Shown: positions 1-7,534 of the stretch, one piece after another
Layout of the letters: every line of letters begins with the position of its first letter
Numbering within the stretch: position 1 is the first letter of the stretch
Made by a program: the position numbers and the translations under genes
NCBI GenBank assembly: GCA_016297535.1
Contig: JAEDGL010000003.1
Coordinates: 1-48,319 of the forward strand
Direction: 5' to 3'
Length of the DNA stretch: 48,319 nt
Source of the DNA: Clostridia bacterium
Lineage (GTDB): Bacteria; Bacillota; Clostridia; Christensenellales; Aristaeellaceae
The notes under the pieces: generated by a model
The model's database searches: none
Seen by the model: only the letters and a program-made list of their open reading frames with translations
What the model was told of the DNA's origin: nothing

Positions 1-338
1 CGCTCCACGCGGGTGCGGATGGTGCGGAAGTTGGTCAGCATGCCGCCCAGCCAGCGGTTGTTGACATAGTACATGTTGCAGCGCTGCGCCTCGGAGGCGA
101 TGGATTCCTGAGCCTGCTTCTTGGTGCCCACGAACAGGATGGACTTGCCTTCCATGGCCAGGTCACGCACGAAGTTGTAAGCTTCATCAGCCTTGCGGAC
201 GGTCTTCTGCAGGTCGATGATGTAGATGCCGTTGCGCTCGGTGAAGATGTACTGAGCCATCTTGGGGTTCCAGCGGCGGGTCTGGTGACCGAAGTGCACG
301 CCCGCTTCCAGGAGCTGCTTCATAGAGATAACTGCCAT
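1..338 (-). CDS. rpsB: 30S ribosomal protein S2, N-terminal part (cut by window edge)
   Basis: The minus strand encodes the first 112 residues of ribosomal protein S2, starting MAVISMKQLLEAGVHFGHQT, the invariant S2 N-terminus. Further S2 signatures follow: RRWNPKMAQYIF, a GIYIIDLQKT stretch, and the NNRWLGGMLTNF segment just before the window edge. S2 binds the 30S head late in assembly and helps hold S1 where S1 is present. A strong ribosome-binding site (AAGGAGGAAA) lies a few bases before the ATG at 338. The remainder of the gene, and probably tsf, lie outside the window to the left. The identification is secure. Confidence 0.98.
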   Translation of the reverse strand, partial: MAVISMKQLLEAGVHFGHQTRRWNPKMAQYIFTERNGIYIIDLQKTVRKADEAYNFVRDLAMEGKSILFVGTKKQAQESIASEAQRCNMYYVNNRWLGGMLTNFRTIRTRVE

Positions 339-437
339 TGGGGTTTCCTCCTTGTTTTTTCCACCCTTTGTGTCGTCCCGCGCGGCCACTGCGCGCATGC
401 GCAGCACAAACACGCGATCGACAAAGGTGCGTAATCG
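339..437 (-). promoter_or_regulatory. rpsB 5' leader with long-range inverted repeat
   Basis: The untranslated leader of rpsB contains complementary arms CCTTTGT and ACAAAGG (365-371 and 421-427). They enclose a GC-rich stem region that includes the palindrome GCGCATGCGC (393-402). Ribosomal protein leaders commonly bind the encoded protein for autoregulation, and this one could do so for S2. That role is inferred from position and folding potential only. The rest of 473-658 shows no gene; the minus-strand reading frame at 442-669 overlaps the promoter and has no recognisable product. Confidence 0.4.
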
Positions 438-443
438 GTAATT

Positions 444-472
444 AGTATACCACGGTGATGCCCCGCATGCAA
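444..472 (-). promoter_or_regulatory. Sigma-A type promoter of rpsB
   Basis: Read on the minus strand there is a -35 TTGCAT (467-472), a 17-bp spacer and a -10 TATACT (444-449). The predicted start is about 100 bases before the rpsB ATG, leaving a long leader. Confidence 0.65.
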
Positions 473-658
473 GGGGTTTGCCGCTGTTTTTCACCATTTT
501 TTGTTGGAACGCAATCCATCCAGAATGAGAGAAAAAAATAGAAGGCCATGGCCACTCCGGCTGCGCTTTTTACAACAGAAAGAGGCGCCAAAACACAGCC
601 AGACCATCCTGCAAACAAAAAAACTTGCAAAGCAGCCGTTGCACTGAGCGCCAAACGC

Positions 659-687
659 TTGACAAACAAGGCAAACCCCGCTACAAT
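659..687 (+). promoter_or_regulatory. Promoter of tRNA-Arg
   Basis: A consensus -35 TTGACA (659-664) is followed by a 17-bp spacer and the -10 TACAAT (682-687). The tRNA begins 12 bases after the -10 box. Confidence 0.8.
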
Positions 688-698
688 ATTTCCTGTAC

Positions 699-775
699 GC
701 GCCCGTAGCTCAGCTGGATAGAGTGTCAGACTCCGACTCTGAAGGTCATGCGTTCGAATCGCACCGGGCGTACCA
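699..775 (+). tRNA. tRNA-Arg (anticodon CCG)
   Basis: A complete cloverleaf of 77 nt with encoded CCA. The acceptor arms GCGCCCG and CGGGCGT pair with one G-T. The D arm GCTC/GAGT, anticodon stem TCAGA/TCTGA with loop CTCCGAC (anticodon CCG, reads CGG), and T arm ATGCG/CGCAC with TTCGAAT loop are all present. The 3' 46 bases, from 730 on, are repeated exactly at 28739. The chromosomal tRNA is therefore the integration site of the island, and its present 3' half came in with the element. Confidence 0.97.
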
Positions 776-776
776 G
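730..776 (+). repeat. Left attachment repeat (47-bp direct repeat in tRNA-Arg)
   Basis: This segment runs from the anticodon loop of tRNA-Arg to one base beyond CCA. It is identical over 47 bp to 28739-28785, and the flanks differ on both sides. It matches the common pattern of tyrosine integrases recombining at the 3' end of a tRNA gene. Confidence 0.93.
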
Positions 777-777
777 C

Positions 778-815
778 AAAAACCCTCGAAGCCGTAAAGG
801 TTTCGGGGTTTTTGC
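778..815 (+). terminator. Terminator after tRNA-Arg, carried by the island
   Basis: AAAAACCC and GGGTTTTT arms enclose CGAA/TTCG pairing around a central loop, followed by a T run. It lies just inside the left attachment repeat, so it belongs to the integrated element. It replaces the chromosomal tRNA terminator now found at 28786-28823. Confidence 0.75.
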
Positions 816-896
816 TATGGTGGGGGTTGGAGAAAAAGCTGTGGGATTCACAGGAAGATCAACAGTTTTCTGTTGCTATCTTTCCAATTTCTTTGA

Positions 897-942
897 ATAC
901 TAAAAGTATAAGATTCTATATCTCAAGTATTGTAGCAAGTAT
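897..942 (+). promoter_or_regulatory. Candidate operator repeats before the BREX operon
   Basis: CAAGTAT occurs at 924-930 and 936-942, exactly 12 bp apart and overlapping the -35 box. A related inverted repeat, ATACT-AAA-AGTAT, lies at 897-909. Repeated half-sites around the promoter next to a small HTH gene suggest autoregulation by the 997-1221 product. This is inference from spacing only. Confidence 0.4.
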
Positions 943-958
943 GGATCCATGATATAAT
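930..958 (+). promoter_or_regulatory. Promoter of the BREX operon
   Basis: A -35 TTGTAG (930-935), 17-bp spacer and perfect -10 TATAAT (953-958) lie about 40 bases before the first start codon. No other convincing promoter or terminator was seen before 22057, so the whole 21-kb gene set may be one transcript. Confidence 0.7.
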
Positions 959-996
959 GAATAAAATGAGCAAAATTCACTTTTGGAGGAATCTCT

Positions 997-1221
997 ATGA
1001 GTGTGAAATATAATAAACTGTGGAAATTATTGATCGATCACAATATGAGCCGAGTAGATCTTAGGATTGCTGCTCAAATGAGTCCCAATACACTTGCTAA
1101 GCTTGGGAAAAACGAGGATGTATCTCTCGATGTGCTCAAGCGAATTTGTGGTGTCCTTCGATGCGACATTGGCGATATCATGGAAGTCATTCATGATGAA
1201 ACGAGTGAAAATTGTCAATGA
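997..1221 (+). CDS. Small Cro/C1-type HTH regulator of the BREX operon
   Basis: A 74-aa protein made almost entirely of one Cro/C1-like helix-turn-helix domain. The segment around residues 20-36 (LRIAAQMSPNTLAKLGK) is the HTH, and SLDVLKRICGVLRCDIGDIM is the typical closing helix of single-domain regulators of this group. The ribosome-binding site GGAGGA lies at 985-990. It is the first gene of the operon and overlaps the region just before brxA. Many BREX loci start with a regulator, though the well-studied BrxR proteins are larger WYL proteins, so this is a different class. It probably represses or tunes its own promoter through the nearby repeats. Confidence 0.85.
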   Translation: MSVKYNKLWKLLIDHNMSRVDLRIAAQMSPNTLAKLGKNEDVSLDVLKRICGVLRCDIGDIMEVIHDETSENCQ

Positions 1222-1232
1222 GGAGCAACAGC

Positions 1233-1826
1233 ATGCGATATTGTGGTTCTCTCACACGTGAACAGTTTATGTTCCAAGAAATGCGTATTGCTGCCCGGTT
1301 AAAGATGGATGGGTTAACCGATCAGATGATACTTGAAAGAGTATATGAGGAAAATCTATTTCAATACCCTACCGAGCGGGAAATCAGAAGCAAATGCCGT
1401 GCCTGTTTGAAACGCATAAAATGTATTTCAAATATCCCATTTTTCATGGAAACGCTGGCGTATGGGACGATCAATGAGGCGAAACAAGCCGCGCTGGTAG
1501 CGCTTATGTGTTATCACCTGCTGATACAGGATTTTATGATTAACGTTATCGGAGAAAAATATCGTCGCATGGATATGACGCTCACCCGGCGTGATATGAA
1601 CGTGTTCTTTGAGCGACTTTCTGAGCTGGATGAAGAAGTTGCATCATGGAGTGATCAAACAATCAAGAAACTGAAGGTTGTTATTCGAGCCTGCCTACGG
1701 GAAACGGAATATATTCACGGTACTGAAGAAACATTGTATCCTGTATTGATCAGCTATGAATTTATTACCGCGCTAAAAAATGCAGGATATAGAAGCTTTC
1801 TGCCCGCTTTTAACGTATTCGACTGA
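1233..1826 (+). CDS. brxA: BREX protein BrxA (DUF1819 family)
   Basis: A 197-aa protein matching BrxA, a small all-helical core BREX component reported to bind DNA and required in some BREX systems. The N-terminal pattern of a short lead, then EMRIAARLKMDGLTDQMI and a charged helix with YPTEREIRSKCRACLKRI, is typical. Upstream in-frame starts exist at 1212 (TTG) and 1218. The ATG at 1233 is preferred because AGGAG at 1221-1225 sits seven bases before it, and it gives the usual family N-terminus. The first gene ends a few bases before this start, so translation is probably coupled. It is followed directly by brxB, the standard BREX-1 order. Confidence 0.88.
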   Translation: MRYCGSLTREQFMFQEMRIAARLKMDGLTDQMILERVYEENLFQYPTEREIRSKCRACLKRIKCISNIPFFMETLAYGTINEAKQAALVALMCYHLLIQDFMINVIGEKYRRMDMTLTRRDMNVFFERLSELDEEVASWSDQTIKKLKVVIRACLRETEYIHGTEETLYPVLISYEFITALKNAGYRSFLPAFNVFD

Positions 1827-1834
1827 GGTTCATT

Positions 1835-2389
1835 ATGAGTATGATATTAAACAGACTGGATGCCTTTCGGGCTAAAATACAGGATCCGAATTTCCTAGGA
1901 AATAAAGGCCTCAGCAACGAGGTTGGAATGTATATCTTTGCATATCAACCTGAAGATGAAATGCCTGTTCGCCGCTTTCTGGAAGAACTAAAATCCAACC
2001 AACAGTATCCCAGAATTATCGTGTATGACCTCTATGAATTGTTGTTGGATATCTGCAGCGCCCGTCGTATTCTCGAGCGAATTCCAACGATGGAATCACA
2101 GCGCGGATCAGCTTTTATGATGGGGCAGATTCAGCGAGTAGCAACGCCGGAAGCGTATATCGAGCGAATGAAATATCAACCACACCAGCATGGTGATGTG
2201 GTCATTCTTACGGGCATCGGGCGAGTTTATCCGTATATGCGCAGTCATAATATTCTGAATAATCTACAGCATGTATTTGATGATATTCCTGTAGTGCTGT
2301 TTTATCCCGGAGAATACACCGGTCAAAGTCTGACTCTCTTCAATGAATTTGCTGATGATAACTACTACCGCGCCTTTAACCTGCTGTGA
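1835..2389 (+). CDS. brxB: BREX protein BrxB (DUF1788 family)
   Basis: A 184-aa protein with the DUF1788 character of BrxB: an N-terminal LNRLDAFRAKIQDPNF stretch, a central LRR-free alpha/beta part with RIIVYDLYELLLDI, and a C-terminal half with GDVVILTGIGRVYPYMRSH followed by VPVVLFYPGEYTGQSLTLF. That last pattern (a G-x-G-R-V-P-x-x-R-x-H block and a strand ending in PG-Y) is diagnostic of the family. BrxB is a core BREX protein of unknown biochemical role, essential for defence in model systems. It starts nine bases after brxA and its stop overlaps the run-in to brxC. Confidence 0.88.
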   Translation: MSMILNRLDAFRAKIQDPNFLGNKGLSNEVGMYIFAYQPEDEMPVRRFLEELKSNQQYPRIIVYDLYELLLDICSARRILERIPTMESQRGSAFMMGQIQRVATPEAYIERMKYQPHQHGDVVILTGIGRVYPYMRSHNILNNLQHVFDDIPVVLFYPGEYTGQSLTLFNEFADDNYYRAFNLL

Positions 2390-2403
2390 AAGGATGCTTG
2401 AAT

Positions 2404-5400
2404 ATGAAACTTTCAGATATGTTTTTGAAATCCATCGATCGCCCGATCAACGGTGTCATCAAGGTTATGCAGACAGATGACGAGAATCGTCAGCAAGAAC
2501 TGGAAGAATATGTGATAACTCGCGAGTTGCGTAAGCATTTCAGCTCGTTTTATGATCACTATGAACAAGGTATTGACGGCTCTACTGACAAAATGGGAGT
2601 ATGGATTTCCGGCTTTTTCGGTAGTGGTAAATCTCACTTTCTGAAGATTTTGTCCTATCTGCTTGCTAATGAAGTGGTAGGTGAAAAAAAGGCTATTGAC
2701 TATTTTGAAGAAAAGCTCGATTACGATGCCTATCACTATGAAATGATTCGGCGTATCAGCAAAACGCCAACGGAAGTTATTCTCTTTAACATTGATGCAA
2801 AATCTCCCATGGGTAAAGATGAGACAGCCATTCTTCGCGTGTTTACCAAGGTGTTCTATGAACACTGTGGATATTACGGTGATGACATGAAGGTGGCTTC
2901 TTTCGAACGTTTTCTGGATCGACAAGGAAAACTGGACGACTTTAAAAATGCCTTCTTAGCAATTAACACAGAAGAATGGTGTACCGCACGTGAGGCCTTT
3001 GCCTTCTGGGAAGATGATATCGTCGAGGCGTTAACACAGGTAACGGATATTTCTGAGCAAGCGGCTCGTAATTGGTTTAATGGTAAGGAAACCTCACATC
3101 TCAGTATTGACCGTTTTGCCCGTGAAGTGCTGGAGTATGTTCAGAGTAAGGGCGATGACTTCCATCTGGTTTTCCTGGTCGACGAAATTGGTCAGTACAT
3201 TGGCGATAACTCTGGCTTAATGCTGAATTTGCAGACGGTGGTAGAGGAACTTGGATCGAAATGTCATGGTAAGGTGTGGGTCATCGTTACCAGCCAGGAA
3301 GACATAGACTCGGTTACTCATGTAAAAGGTAATGACTTTTCGAAGATTCAAGGACGCTTCAATACTCGTCTTAGCTTGTCCTCCGCCTCGGTGGACGAGG
3401 TAATTAAACGTCGAATTCTTGCAAAAACAGATATTGCAGAAGATCTGCTGCAACTGATGTATCAGCAGCATCAAGCAGCCATGCGTAATCTTTTTACTTT
3501 TGCGCAGGGAACGGTATCCGACTTGAAGGGATATTCCAGCGAAGAAGAGTTCATTGAGGCTTATCCTTTTGTACCATATCAGTTCAAGCTTCTGCAGGAT
3601 GTATTGGTGCAGGTGCGCAAGCATGGCTCTTCTGGCAAGCATCTTTCTGGTGGCGAACGCAGCATGCTGTCCGCCTTCCAAGAAGCCGCACAAAAATTCA
3701 AAGAAAAAGACGAGACACATTTTGTTCCTTTCTATGCTTTCTATGATACGGTGCATACCTTTTTGGACGGTGCAATTCGCCGAGTGATTGATCGTGCTGA
3801 TCGTGCAGCCCAAGCCGGAGATGGCCTCCAACCGCAGGATGTAGATGTGCTGAAACTGCTGTTCCTTATCCGCTATGTAGAAGGCGTTCCATCTAACATT
3901 GAGAACCTCTCCACACTGATGATTACCAGCTTGCGTGCTGATAAGATTGCCATGCGTCAGCAATTGCAGGATTCTTTGGATCGGCTGGTATATGAGAATT
4001 ATGTCTCCCGAAACGGCGAAACCTATCTGTTCCTGACAGACGAAGAGCAGGATATCAATCGCGAAATTCGTCAGACCATGGTGGATGATAATGAAGTTAT
4101 CCACACGATTGGACAGATGATCTATCAAGATGTATATCCGGGCGGAAAATTCCGGTACCACAATCGTTATGATTTCCCTTATGACCGTATGGTTGATCAT
4201 GCAGTTGTGGGACAGCCCAGCAGCGATATTCGCCTGCGCCTGATTACGCTAGCCTCAGACATTTCTGAAAACGATGCTGATGCTCATTTTATTCTTCAGT
4301 CCCGCGCAGGCAATGAAGCAATCGTTTATCTTTCGACACGCAGCGATTATTACCATGAACTGGAAGAAGTCAAGCGGATCGAGAAGTATATTAAACAGCG
4401 TAACGTAGCTCAATTGCCTGAAACAATTCGGAAAATCATTCAGGGCAAGCAGTCTGAGGCCAAGGAACGTGAAAAGACGGCTATGCTGCTTTTGAAAGAA
4501 GCAATCATCAAAGGCGTCTTCTATATTGCTGGCGAACGTCTCACAATGCGCACCTCCAATGTAAAAGAAGCACTAGATGAAGCTTTGACCCGTCTCGTTG
4601 AGAGTGTATATGGAAAGCTAAATTATGTGGATACCTATGCACAAAGCGATGCTGATATCCAGCGTATTCTGATCAGCAATGAAACGCAGGAACTGATGCA
4701 GGGAATAGCAGCGCCCAACGCCCGTGCCATGGAAGAGATTGACCAGTATCTTTCTATCCGCGCCCGTCAGAACATGCAGGTTACCATGTCTGATCTGCAA
4801 AAGCGCTATCAGGCAACACCGTACGGCTGGCGCGAGATTGATATAGCAGCTGTTGTAGCAGCGATGCTCAGAGCGCAGAAAGTTCAGTTGATTCACAACA
4901 GCGCTCCTCTGCTTTTGAACGATCGAAAAATTGTCGATTGCATGCGTAAGCGTACAGACGCCGAGCGGACCATCGTGCGCAAGAAGGTTTCCGTCTCTGA
5001 AGAACTGCTGAAAAAGGCCCGCAAACTCGCCATTGAGCTGTTCAGCACGATGGACATCAAAAATGACGAAGAAAATCTCTGTGGCCAGATCGCTGCGCTG
5101 CTCAGCGACTGGAAAAAGAAAAATGATGGAATCCTTGCATACTATGATGGCTCTGTGCAGTATCCCGGCAAACGTGTTGCAGATGATGGGAAGCGTATCG
5201 TAGAACACATTTTGATTTATGTCAGCGATCACACCGCCTTCCTGAACGCCTTTACTGAGGCTAAGGATGATCTGCTGGACTGGTCAGAAGATTTCCGCGA
5301 AGTATCGTTCTTCTTTGCCAATCAGAAAACCATCTTTGACAATGCATGGAAGCTTTGTGAAAAGCTGCAGCAGGAGCGTCATTATTTTACCGAAGAGCAG

Positions 5401-5931
5401 GACGCGATGACGGCTGCACGTGCCATCAGCGATATTCTCCGCATGGAAAAGCCCTATCGCCGCATTGTGGAAATCCCCACTCATACGCAGAAGATTGACG
5501 CTGCCTACAAGCGCATCAATGAAGAACGCCGTACACGTGTGCAGGATATTCTGGTGCAGGCGCGCGGAGACATTCACACATTGGCATACGGTCACCATGA
5601 GCTAACGGACATGGTCCGCAAGGCTGATGATGAGCTAGAACGCCGCCGTCAGGCCGCCATGGAAGCCGTGAGCCCCACGCTGCTGGATGCAGCGATTACC
5701 CAGATCCTCACCTACAAAGATGGCGTGTGCAAACGCATGGAGCAAATGCTCACACCGGTTGCGCCTGCAGCGCCGGATCAGCCCAAGCAGCGTATCAACA
5801 CCCTTCGCCGCTATGATGTGCTGCCCCAGCAGAAGCTGTCCAGCGAGGCTGAGATTGACAAGTATGTCGCTGCACTAAAGGACAAACTGATGGCTGCACT
5901 GAAAGAACATGACGCCATTCAGTTGAATTGA
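2404..5931 (+). CDS. brxC: BREX P-loop ATPase BrxC
   Basis: An 1175-aa protein, the usual size of BrxC. The N-terminus MKLSDMFLKSIDRPINGVIK is characteristic. A Walker A motif G70-F-F-G-S-G-K76-S-H and a Walker B strand ending D260-E261 (FLVDEIGQYIG) define the ATPase module. The remainder is largely helical with charged C-terminal segments. BrxC is a large ATPase needed for both BREX methylation and restriction, probably assembling with BrxB and PglZ. The computed frame opens at 2386 (GTG), but AAAGGA at 2389-2394 and the conserved N-terminus point to the ATG at 2404. The gene keeps an ordinary BREX-1 position after brxB. GC is medium, rising toward its 3' end. Confidence 0.95.
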   Translation: MKLSDMFLKSIDRPINGVIKVMQTDDENRQQELEEYVITRELRKHFSSFYDHYEQGIDGSTDKMGVWISGFFGSGKSHFLKILSYLLANEVVGEKKAIDYFEEKLDYDAYHYEMIRRISKTPTEVILFNIDAKSPMGKDETAILRVFTKVFYEHCGYYGDDMKVASFERFLDRQGKLDDFKNAFLAINTEEWCTAREAFAFWEDDIVEALTQVTDISEQAARNWFNGKETSHLSIDRFAREVLEYVQSKGDDFHLVFLVDEIGQYIGDNSGLMLNLQTVVEELGSKCHGKVWVIVTSQEDIDSVTHVKGNDFSKIQGRFNTRLSLSSASVDEVIKRRILAKTDIAEDLLQLMYQQHQAAMRNLFTFAQGTVSDLKGYSSEEEFIEAYPFVPYQFKLLQDVLVQVRKHGSSGKHLSGGERSMLSAFQEAAQKFKEKDETHFVPFYAFYDTVHTFLDGAIRRVIDRADRAAQAGDGLQPQDVDVLKLLFLIRYVEGVPSNIENLSTLMITSLRADKIAMRQQLQDSLDRLVYENYVSRNGETYLFLTDEEQDINREIRQTMVDDNEVIHTIGQMIYQDVYPGGKFRYHNRYDFPYDRMVDHAVVGQPSSDIRLRLITLASDISENDADAHFILQSRAGNEAIVYLSTRSDYYHELEEVKRIEKYIKQRNVAQLPETIRKIIQGKQSEAKEREKTAMLLLKEAIIKGVFYIAGERLTMRTSNVKEALDEALTRLVESVYGKLNYVDTYAQSDADIQRILISNETQELMQGIAAPNARAMEEIDQYLSIRARQNMQVTMSDLQKRYQATPYGWREIDIAAVVAAMLRAQKVQLIHNSAPLLLNDRKIVDCMRKRTDAERTIVRKKVSVSEELLKKARKLAIELFSTMDIKNDEENLCGQIAALLSDWKKKNDGILAYYDGSVQYPGKRVADDGKRIVEHILIYVSDHTAFLNAFTEAKDDLLDWSEDFREVSFFFANQKTIFDNAWKLCEKLQQERHYFTEEQDAMTAARAISDILRMEKPYRRIVEIPTHTQKIDAAYKRINEERRTRVQDILVQARGDIHTLAYGHHELTDMVRKADDELERRRQAAMEAVSPTLLDAAITQILTYKDGVCKRMEQMLTPVAPAAPDQPKQRINTLRRYDVLPQQKLSSEAEIDKYVAALKDKLMAALKEHDAIQLN

Positions 5932-5976
5932 TGCATTCAGCATGCATACCTTCACATCAAACAAGGAGGTGCTACT

Positions 5977-7503
5977 ATGAATTTCGATTTCTTGAAGGGT
6001 CTTAATGGACTTGATGCAGCTTATAAACCCTGTACCGATGCGGAAGAGCTTGTTAAGTCGAAACCCTATCTAAGCTTGATAGCTGCCAGAAAAAGCGCTG
6101 AACTTTTAGCCAAGTTTGTGTATATGGCAGCGCACTCTTCTGTGCTTGACGGGTTAACCTTTGCTGATATTCTTGCAGACTACCAGGTTAAGAGGTTCAT
6201 CAACGACCGTAATGTTATGGACGCTTTCCACTTCATTCGAAAAAACGGAAATACCGCTGTCCATGGAGATCAGGATACAAATGCAGATATTGCGCTTTCT
6301 GTTCTTCAGAACTTACATTTCGTTGCTGGTGAAACCGCGAAAGATTTGGATCTGATCCATTCCTATCCAGATTTCGATGAGAACATAGCTGACAATCCTG
6401 ACGCAACGTTTGACGAGAATATCCAAATTGCCGAAAAGGCAATGCAGATGTTCATTGAATATGTGCAGCATCACGAGCGGGACCAGAATGGACGTTTGGT
6501 GACTTTCGATTTCCGCAATCCCGCACATCTTGCTTATGCGCTTCACGGCAGAGTAGAAATGCATGAACGCATCGTGTTTGATCACCAGCCATACTATCAG
6601 TCTACATTAGAATATCTGCAGCGGTACGTATGTTTCCTCGATAACATGGCCTTTGAACGCAGCGACGATGACGATCTCTGTACCCCTGGTTTCTTCAAGA
6701 CTACAATTATACTCGACGGAGAAGTAGCTTATACAGATGATAATGGAGCAAGCCTGCAAACTGTCCTTTTTGATCGGCTGCCCAATGCAAAGACTTTCGA
6801 AATTGACTGCTACGTGTATGCCAATATGAGATCTTTCTATGAAAATCCTGATCCAAATGCAGCCACTGATGCGATTGACGAAGAAGATATGTGGCAAGGC
6901 CGGGGTATGGCAGACCAGCTGGAAGCGCTGAAACGGAAAGAAAAGTTTACTTATAAAGCATCGTTCCGTTACCCGGACGATGATAGTCATACCGAATTCG
7001 CATATATTCGCAACGGCAAGAGCTATGATGTAGAGGATATTTGTTCTGCGGATATTGTACAGCAAGCCAGTAAATGCAAATTCTATGGCGACATGATCAC
7101 CATGTATGCAGCGTTTGATTTCAAGTCTCATCCTGAGATCGTGCAGCAATTGCGTCAGGCTGTTCTGAACTATGTAAGCGAAGATGAACATCCGTATCTA
7201 GAAGAACTATGGGAAGAAAACGAGGAATACGACGATTGTGGCTACTTGCTCTCGGGCAGCTGCATTCCGGATGCCGATCTTTCCCTGTCTCAGCAGTTTG
7301 CTGATAAAGTCAATCAGATCCTTGCCCCTATTGCCGAGCAATGTACGATTTACATGAACTATTCTGTGTGGTCGAGTACGCAGGAGAAGCCCGATTCCAC
7401 CATGCCTGCTTTGAACCATTGCTTCTACGATGATGATAATTTCGCTGTCGCATCGTTCGTTTGGGAAGATAACAAGCTGCAATTGGTTGGCAGGATCCTT
7501 TAA
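5977..7503 (+). CDS. BREX-associated protein with N-terminal DUF4145-like domain
   Basis: A 508-aa acidic protein inserted between brxC and pglX, where standard BREX-1 operons have no gene. Residues about 30-125 carry an SLIAARKSAELLAKFVY helix and then IRKNGNTAVHGD. This resembles the DUF4145 module found at the N-terminus of type I restriction HsdR proteins and other nucleic-acid enzymes, a HEPN-like helical fold in which a G-N-x-A-x-H signature is typical. The remaining 380 residues were not recognised; they contain very acidic stretches (for example near residue 285 and around residue 410) and no obvious nuclease or ATPase motif. A strong Shine-Dalgarno (AAGGAGGTG) precedes the start. It could be an effector or an adaptor that recognises modification state; this is inference. 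Confidence 0.7.
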   Translation: MNFDFLKGLNGLDAAYKPCTDAEELVKSKPYLSLIAARKSAELLAKFVYMAAHSSVLDGLTFADILADYQVKRFINDRNVMDAFHFIRKNGNTAVHGDQDTNADIALSVLQNLHFVAGETAKDLDLIHSYPDFDENIADNPDATFDENIQIAEKAMQMFIEYVQHHERDQNGRLVTFDFRNPAHLAYALHGRVEMHERIVFDHQPYYQSTLEYLQRYVCFLDNMAFERSDDDDLCTPGFFKTTIILDGEVAYTDDNGASLQTVLFDRLPNAKTFEIDCYVYANMRSFYENPDPNAATDAIDEEDMWQGRGMADQLEALKRKEKFTYKASFRYPDDDSHTEFAYIRNGKSYDVEDICSADIVQQASKCKFYGDMITMYAAFDFKSHPEIVQQLRQAVLNYVSEDEHPYLEELWEENEEYDDCGYLLSGSCIPDADLSLSQQFADKVNQILAPIAEQCTIYMNYSVWSSTQEKPDSTMPALNHCFYDDDNFAVASFVWEDNKLQLVGRIL

Positions 7504-7534
7504 CCGAAAATATAGTGCAAAAGGAAAATGAACC

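Noticed and set aside
442..669. Minus-strand 75-codon frame between rpsB and the tRNA
   Set aside because: It overlaps the rpsB promoter and the tRNA promoter, has no ribosome-binding site and no recognisable product.
2413..5598. Minus-strand open frames of 170-327 codons inside brxC
   Set aside because: They lie antisense to a gene with clear Walker motifs, and their translations show no family features.
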